Made by a program: the position numbers and the translations under genes
NCBI RefSeq assembly: GCF_023330685.1
Contig: NZ_CP097128.1
Span: 2,480,001-2,544,000, forward strand
DNA from: Conexibacter sp. DBS9H8
Lineage (GTDB): Bacteria; Actinomycetota; Thermoleophilia; Solirubrobacterales; Solirubrobacteraceae
Length of the DNA stretch: 64,000 bases
Reading direction: 5' to 3'
Part shown: positions 60,839 to 64,000 of the stretch, one piece after another
Position numbering within the stretch: position 1 is the stretch's first letter
How the letters are laid out: each line of letters begins with the position of its first letter
The notes under the pieces: generated by a model
Told to the model about the DNA's origin: nothing
The model's input: only the letters and a program-made list of their open reading frames with translations
The model's database searches: none

Positions 60839-61699
60839 CTAGGCCCGTGCGGTCGCCAGCACGGCGCGACCGGACACCGAGAAGCTCCCGTCCCCACCCC
60901 TCTCGGCCGACGCGAGCTCCCGCAGCCGACGGCGGAGCTCAGACCGCTGGGCGTCGTCGAGGCTGCGCCAGAGCGCGGCAAAGCTCGGAGAGTGGTCGAG
61001 CTTCTCCCCGATCCAGTCGCGCTCATCGCGGTAGCACCACAGGAACGGAACCTCCCACAGGCTGATCTCGCCGAATCCGGCGGCACCGATCAGCTCCTCG
61101 AGAACGCCCGGTTCGGCGAGGGCGAACGGCCCCGGACCGCCATCGGCCCCCTGTGCGGGCGTGTCCGGGGCCCCGGCGCCAAGCCCGAGCGTCGCCGCCG
61201 CCGCAAGCGGCAGGGTGAGCCAGCGGTTGGCCACCGCGGCGGCTTGGACGGCGAGGACGAGCCGGCCCCCGGGAGTGAGGACACGCCGGCATTCGCGCAG
61301 GGCGGTCTCGGGGTCGACGGCGTGCATCAGCCCGAACCGGCAGAGGATGACGTCGACGGTGGCGGCCGGCAGGTCGATCCACTCGAGGCGGGCGGTCTGG
61401 AAGACGATGTTCGCCGGGCCCCCGTCCTCGTTGAGTTCACGGGCGACGTCGACCATCGCCCGGACGGCGTCCGTGCACAGCACCGCTGTCGGCGCGACGG
61501 TCGGTGCGGCCCGCCGGCTGAGATCGCCCGGGCCGGCGGCGAGCTCGAGCACCCGTGTCCCGGGGGCGAGCCCGGCGGCGGAGAGCATCGCCTCGGTGAC
61601 CGGGGCGACTGCCTCCGCCCACCGTTCGGCTTGACGGGCCCAGCCGGGGGCCGCCTGTTCCCAGGAGTCGAGGAGCTCCTCACGCAGATCGTCGGTCAC
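60839..61699 (-). CDS. class I SAM-dependent methyltransferase
   Basis: 286 residues. Motif I is VLELAAGPGDLSRRAAP, then VLCTDAVRAMVDVARE, ILCRFGLMHAVDPETALRECRRVLTPGGRLVLAV. The FGLMHAVD and late WRSLDDAQRSELRRRLREL segments resemble UbiE/MenG-like and small-molecule methylases. Proximity to menE and menB makes a menaquinone role thinkable, but a MerR gene lies between and no menaquinone-specific residues are certain. GTG start at 61699, 60 nt after the MerR stop, probably cotranscribed. Confidence 0.82.
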   Translation of the reverse strand: MTDDLREELLDSWEQAAPGWARQAERWAEAVAPVTEAMLSAAGLAPGTRVLELAAGPGDLSRRAAPTVAPTAVLCTDAVRAMVDVARELNEDGGPANIVFQTARLEWIDLPAATVDVILCRFGLMHAVDPETALRECRRVLTPGGRLVLAVQAAAVANRWLTLPLAAAATLGLGAGAPDTPAQGADGGPGPFALAEPGVLEELIGAAGFGEISLWEVPFLWCYRDERDWIGEKLDHSPSFAALWRSLDDAQRSELRRRLRELASAERGGDGSFSVSGRAVLATARA

Positions 61700-61759
61700 C
61701 GTCGACCCCCTCGCCGGCCGCGGGACGCGCCCGGCCGCGGCGCGGCCGCGGGGGGCACC

Positions 61760-62161
61760 TCAGGTCTCCCGGGTCGCGTCGAGGGCGTCCAGGATGACGC
61801 TGAGCGGCACGCCGCGCTCGGACAGCTCGGCGGCGATCGAGAAGAGCCGCTTGATCCCACGCAGGTTGAATCCAGCCGCCTGCAGGTCACGGATGACCCG
61901 CAGCTGTTCACGGTGCTCGGGCCCGTAGTAGCCGACCCGGAGGCGGACCTCGGGCGGACTGACGAGCCCCCGGGCCTGATGGGAGCGGATGTTGCGGACG
62001 GTCATCTGGGTGGCGGCGGCGAGCTGCTCGATCGTCATCTCATTGGGCGACGCCTCCGCGGCGGCCTCCGGAGCGCCCGCCGCGTTCGCCGGCGCGCCCG
62101 TGGCGTGTGGCGTGGACGGGGTGGCGGTGGGAGTCGGAACCCGGCGCGAATCGACGATCAT
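61760..62161 (-). CDS. MerR family transcriptional regulator
   Basis: 133 residues. An Ala/Pro-rich arm (1-38), then a MerR helix-turn-helix (about 40-75; MTIEQLAAATQMTVRNIRSHQARGLVSPP, VGYYGPEHREQL) and a short dimer helix; no C-terminal effector domain. Start ATG at 62161, 8 nt after a TAGGAT box; the upstream ATG at 62179 is less likely. It is probably cotranscribed with the methyltransferase. Confidence 0.88.
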   Translation of the reverse strand: MIVDSRRVPTPTATPSTPHATGAPANAAGAPEAAAEASPNEMTIEQLAAATQMTVRNIRSHQARGLVSPPEVRLRVGYYGPEHREQLRVIRDLQAAGFNLRGIKRLFSIAAELSERGVPLSVILDALDATRET

Positions 62162-62169
62162 CTCCGGCG

Positions 62170-62175
62170 ATCCTA
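62170..62175 (-). promoter_or_regulatory. -10 box of the MerR gene
   Basis: TAGGAT on the minus strand, 8 nt before the ATG at 62161, in the 27-bp gap after menE. Confidence 0.5.
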
Positions 62176-62188
62176 ACATCGGCTAATG

Positions 62189-63403
62189 TCACATCAGTTG
62201 GCGTCTGAGCAGCTTTCCCGAGGCCGTCCGTGGTAACTCGTCGGCGAACTCGATCGCCTTGGGAACCTGGAAGGTCGCGAGCCGCTCACGGCAGAGGTTG
62301 AGGAGAGCCTGCCCCAGCTCGGGAGTCCCGCGCCCGCGGGCGACAACCCGGGCGCAGACGGCCTCCCCCCAGACCGGGTCTGGGCGGCCGAACACGCCGA
62401 CGTCGATCACGTCGGGGTGGCCGACCAGGACCGCCTCCACCGCGGTGGGGGCGACGTTCTCCCCACCGGAGACGATCGTCTCGGACTTGCGACCGATGAT
62501 GCGGAGGCGCCCATCCGCGCCGAGGCTGCCGAGGTCACCCGTGTCGAGCCAGCCGTCGGCTCCGAGCGCGCCGGGCGCGACAACTGTGCCGCGGACGCGG
62601 ATCTCCCCGTCCGCGGCACAGGCGATCTCGACGCCGTGGAGGGCCCGGCCGAAGGTGGCGATCTGGGAGCAGGCCTCCGTCATCCCGTAGGTCGGGGCGA
62701 CCGGGACGCCGGCGGCCGCTGCGCGGTCGAGCAGCGCCGGTGGGATCGGCCCGCCGCCGAGGAGAACCCAGCGCAGCGTCGGCGGTGCCTGCAGGCCGGC
62801 GTCGAGCAGCCGGGCGAGCATCGTCGGCACGAAGGAGGCGAGGGTGATCGCCGCCGCCGGGTCCATCAGCTCGGTGAGGACCGCCTCGGGGTCAAAGCGC
62901 TCGTGGACGACGACGGTGCTCGCGTAGATCGCCGAGCGCAGGAGGATCATCAGGCCGCCAACGTGGGCGAGGGGCATCACCGCCAGCCACCGCTCGGCCG
63001 GGTCGAGTCCGAGGGCGAGCGCAGAGCCGGCGGCGTTGGCGAACACGTTCGCGGCGGTCAGCTCGACGGGCTTGGGCTCCGAGGTGGTGCCGGAGGTGTG
63101 CATCACCACGACCGTCCCGGGCGTGCCCGCCGGGCCGGGCATTCGGCGCCGGGCCTGGTCGGCGGCGGGAAGACGCGGGTCGATCGGGACGGCGGCCGCC
63201 CCGGCGAGCAGGCACCCGTGCAGGGCGGCGGCGAAGGCGAGCCGGTCGGCGTCCTCGAGGGGCACCCGCGCGCCTGGCTCGACGGCCGGGCGGCGGCGCT
63301 CGGCCTCGGCGAGCAATTGGGTGTAGGTGAGGCGGTCATCGCCCCGCTGCAGGGCGACCCGGTCGGGGCGGGCCGCGGCGGCCCGGGTGAGCCAGTCGAT
63401 CAT
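62189..63403 (-). CDS. menE: o-succinylbenzoate-CoA ligase (acyl-CoA synthetase)
   Basis: Activates o-succinylbenzoate for menaquinone synthesis. 404 residues of the AMP-binding family: ATP loop [16 protein letters not shown] (the usual glycine after TSGTT is serine), [32 protein letters not shown] and a C-terminal [15 protein letters not shown] with the catalytic lysine. The short length and adjacency to menB support MenE over other ligases. ATG at 63403 has TACCGT 7 nt upstream; the open frame beyond lies in the divergent menB. Confidence 0.88.
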   Translation of the reverse strand: MIDWLTRAAAARPDRVALQRGDDRLTYTQLLAEAERRRPAVEPGARVPLEDADRLAFAAALHGCLLAGAAAVPIDPRLPAADQARRRMPGPAGTPGTVVVMHTSGTTSEPKPVELTAANVFANAAGSALALGLDPAERWLAVMPLAHVGGLMILLRSAIYASTVVVHERFDPEAVLTELMDPAAAITLASFVPTMLARLLDAGLQAPPTLRWVLLGGGPIPPALLDRAAAAGVPVAPTYGMTEACSQIATFGRALHGVEIACAADGEIRVRGTVVAPGALGADGWLDTGDLGSLGADGRLRIIGRKSETIVSGGENVAPTAVEAVLVGHPDVIDVGVFGRPDPVWGEAVCARVVARGRGTPELGQALLNLCRERLATFQVPKAIEFADELPRTASGKLLRRQLM

Positions 63404-63410
63404 CCTCCAC

Positions 63411-63420
63411 ACGGTAGTCT
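63411..63420. promoter_or_regulatory. overlapping divergent -10 boxes of menE and menB
   Basis: In ACGGTAGTCT, menE uses TACCGT on the minus strand (63411-63416) and menB uses TAGTCT on the plus strand (63415-63420); the two share the central TA and each ends 7 nt before its start codon. Confidence 0.55.
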
Positions 63421-63427
63421 CGCCGAC

Positions 63428-64000
63428 GTGACCAGCTGGCAAGACACGCATCCCTACGAAGACATCCGCTATGAGCTCTCCACCGGCGAGGACGCCGGCA
63501 TCGCGAAGATCACCATCAACCGTCCCGAGGTCCGCAACGCATTCCGACCCGAGACGGTGATCGAGATGATGGACGCCCTCAACCGGGCGCGCGAGGACCC
63601 GTCGGTCGGCGTGATCATCCTCACCGGTGAGGGTGAGAAGGCGTTCTGCTCGGGCGGGGACCAGCGGGTCCGCACCGCCCGCGGGGGGTACGCCAGTGAC
63701 GCCGATCCCGCTGAAGCCGGCCAGCAGACCGCGGTTGGCCGCTTTCACGTCACCGACCTCCACGTCCAGATCCGCCGTCTCCCCAAACCGGTGGTGGCGA
63801 TGGTCGCCGGCTACGCCGTCGGCGGCGGCCACGTCATCCAGGTCATCTGCGACCTGACGATCGCCGCCGACAACGCGATCTTCGGACAGACCGGACCGAA
63901 GGTCGGCTCCTTCGACGGCGGCTTCGGCGCCTCGGTGCTGTCGCGGCTCGTCGGCCCGAAGAAGGCGAAGGAGATCTGGTTCCTCTGCCGCCAGTACACC
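63428..64000 (+). CDS. menB: 1,4-dihydroxy-2-naphthoyl-CoA synthase, N-terminal part
   Basis: Crotonase-fold enzyme that closes the naphthoate ring from o-succinylbenzoyl-CoA in menaquinone synthesis. 191 residues visible, truncated at the right edge: [94 protein letters not shown]-type MenB signature (quoted piecewise: [26 protein letters not shown]). GTG start, TAGTCT 7 nt upstream; divergent from menE. Confidence 0.93.
   Translation, partial: MTSWQDTHPYEDIRYELSTGEDAGIAKITINRPEVRNAFRPETVIEMMDALNRAREDPSVGVIILTGEGEKAFCSGGDQRVRTARGGYASDADPAEAGQQTAVGRFHVTDLHVQIRRLPKPVVAMVAGYAVGGGHVIQVICDLTIAADNAIFGQTGPKVGSFDGGFGASVLSRLVGPKKAKEIWFLCRQYT

Noticed and set aside
60791-62176. A 461-codon plus-strand frame
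   Set aside because: Antisense to the methyltransferase and MerR genes, which both have clear family motifs.

Overview
The window is a GC-rich (roughly 65-70%) bacterial chromosome segment with an actinobacterial look. It carries SepF-type division genes, a MurA with aspartate instead of the catalytic cysteine, menaquinone genes, and many genes whose -10 box sits directly before the start codon (leaderless transcripts). The short HisG with a separate HisZ, the absence of a tRNA between 16S and 23S, and the citramalate route beside leucine synthesis suggest a deep-branching actinobacterial class (Thermoleophilia-like) rather than Streptomyces or Mycobacterium. That placement is inference; the 16S gene at 27733-29280 would settle it.

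Layout. 1-11 kb (minus strand): a translation, envelope and division block reading cca-pgeF-yggS-sepF, proC-yggT-lspA-rluD, then rpsB-tsf-pyrH-frr-uppS-cdsA-dxr. 11-13.4 kb: a membrane-anchored beta-propeller protein, a Dabb protein and a small protein with two zinc modules. 13.4-20.3 kb (minus): murA-hisZ-hisG-hisD-hisB-hisH-hisA-hisF, with starts and stops mostly overlapping. 20.4-24.1 kb (plus): an HD-domain protein, an isocitrate/isopropylmalate-type dehydrogenase, a secreted protein and two unknown small proteins. 24.1-29.7 kb (minus): one rRNA operon (16S-23S-5S) with long processing stems, a promoter and a terminator hairpin. 30-34 kb: tyrS and a class A penicillin-binding protein. 34-46.3 kb (minus): leuB-ilvE-cimA-aminotransferase-mpg, an MMPL transporter, a two-gene ABC exporter, a methyltransferase and leuC-leuD behind an HTH-cupin regulator. 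47-50.4 kb: two apparently identical 1672-bp IS1182-like elements in tandem, sharing CTAG target sites. 50.4-54.5 kb: an accessory island (small leader ORF, thioesterase, P450, TetR, a decayed copy of the HTH-cupin regulator, patatin). 54.5-60.7 kb (minus): ilvC, then serC-serA, then leuA behind a leucine-codon leader peptide. 60.8-64 kb: a methyltransferase and MerR regulator, then divergent menE and menB.

How it works together. Most of the branched-chain amino acid pathway is here (cimA, leuA, leuB, leuC, leuD, ilvC, ilvE), together with serine and most of histidine synthesis. The most distinctive regulatory element is the leuA leader: a 17-codon ORF with six consecutive leucine codons, part of which is complementary to the leuA Shine-Dalgarno sequence. 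The second strong signal is global: about twenty genes have a TANNNT box ending 6-9 nt before the start codon, including menE and menB, whose -10 boxes overlap on opposite strands. No CRISPR array, prophage or tRNA gene was seen.
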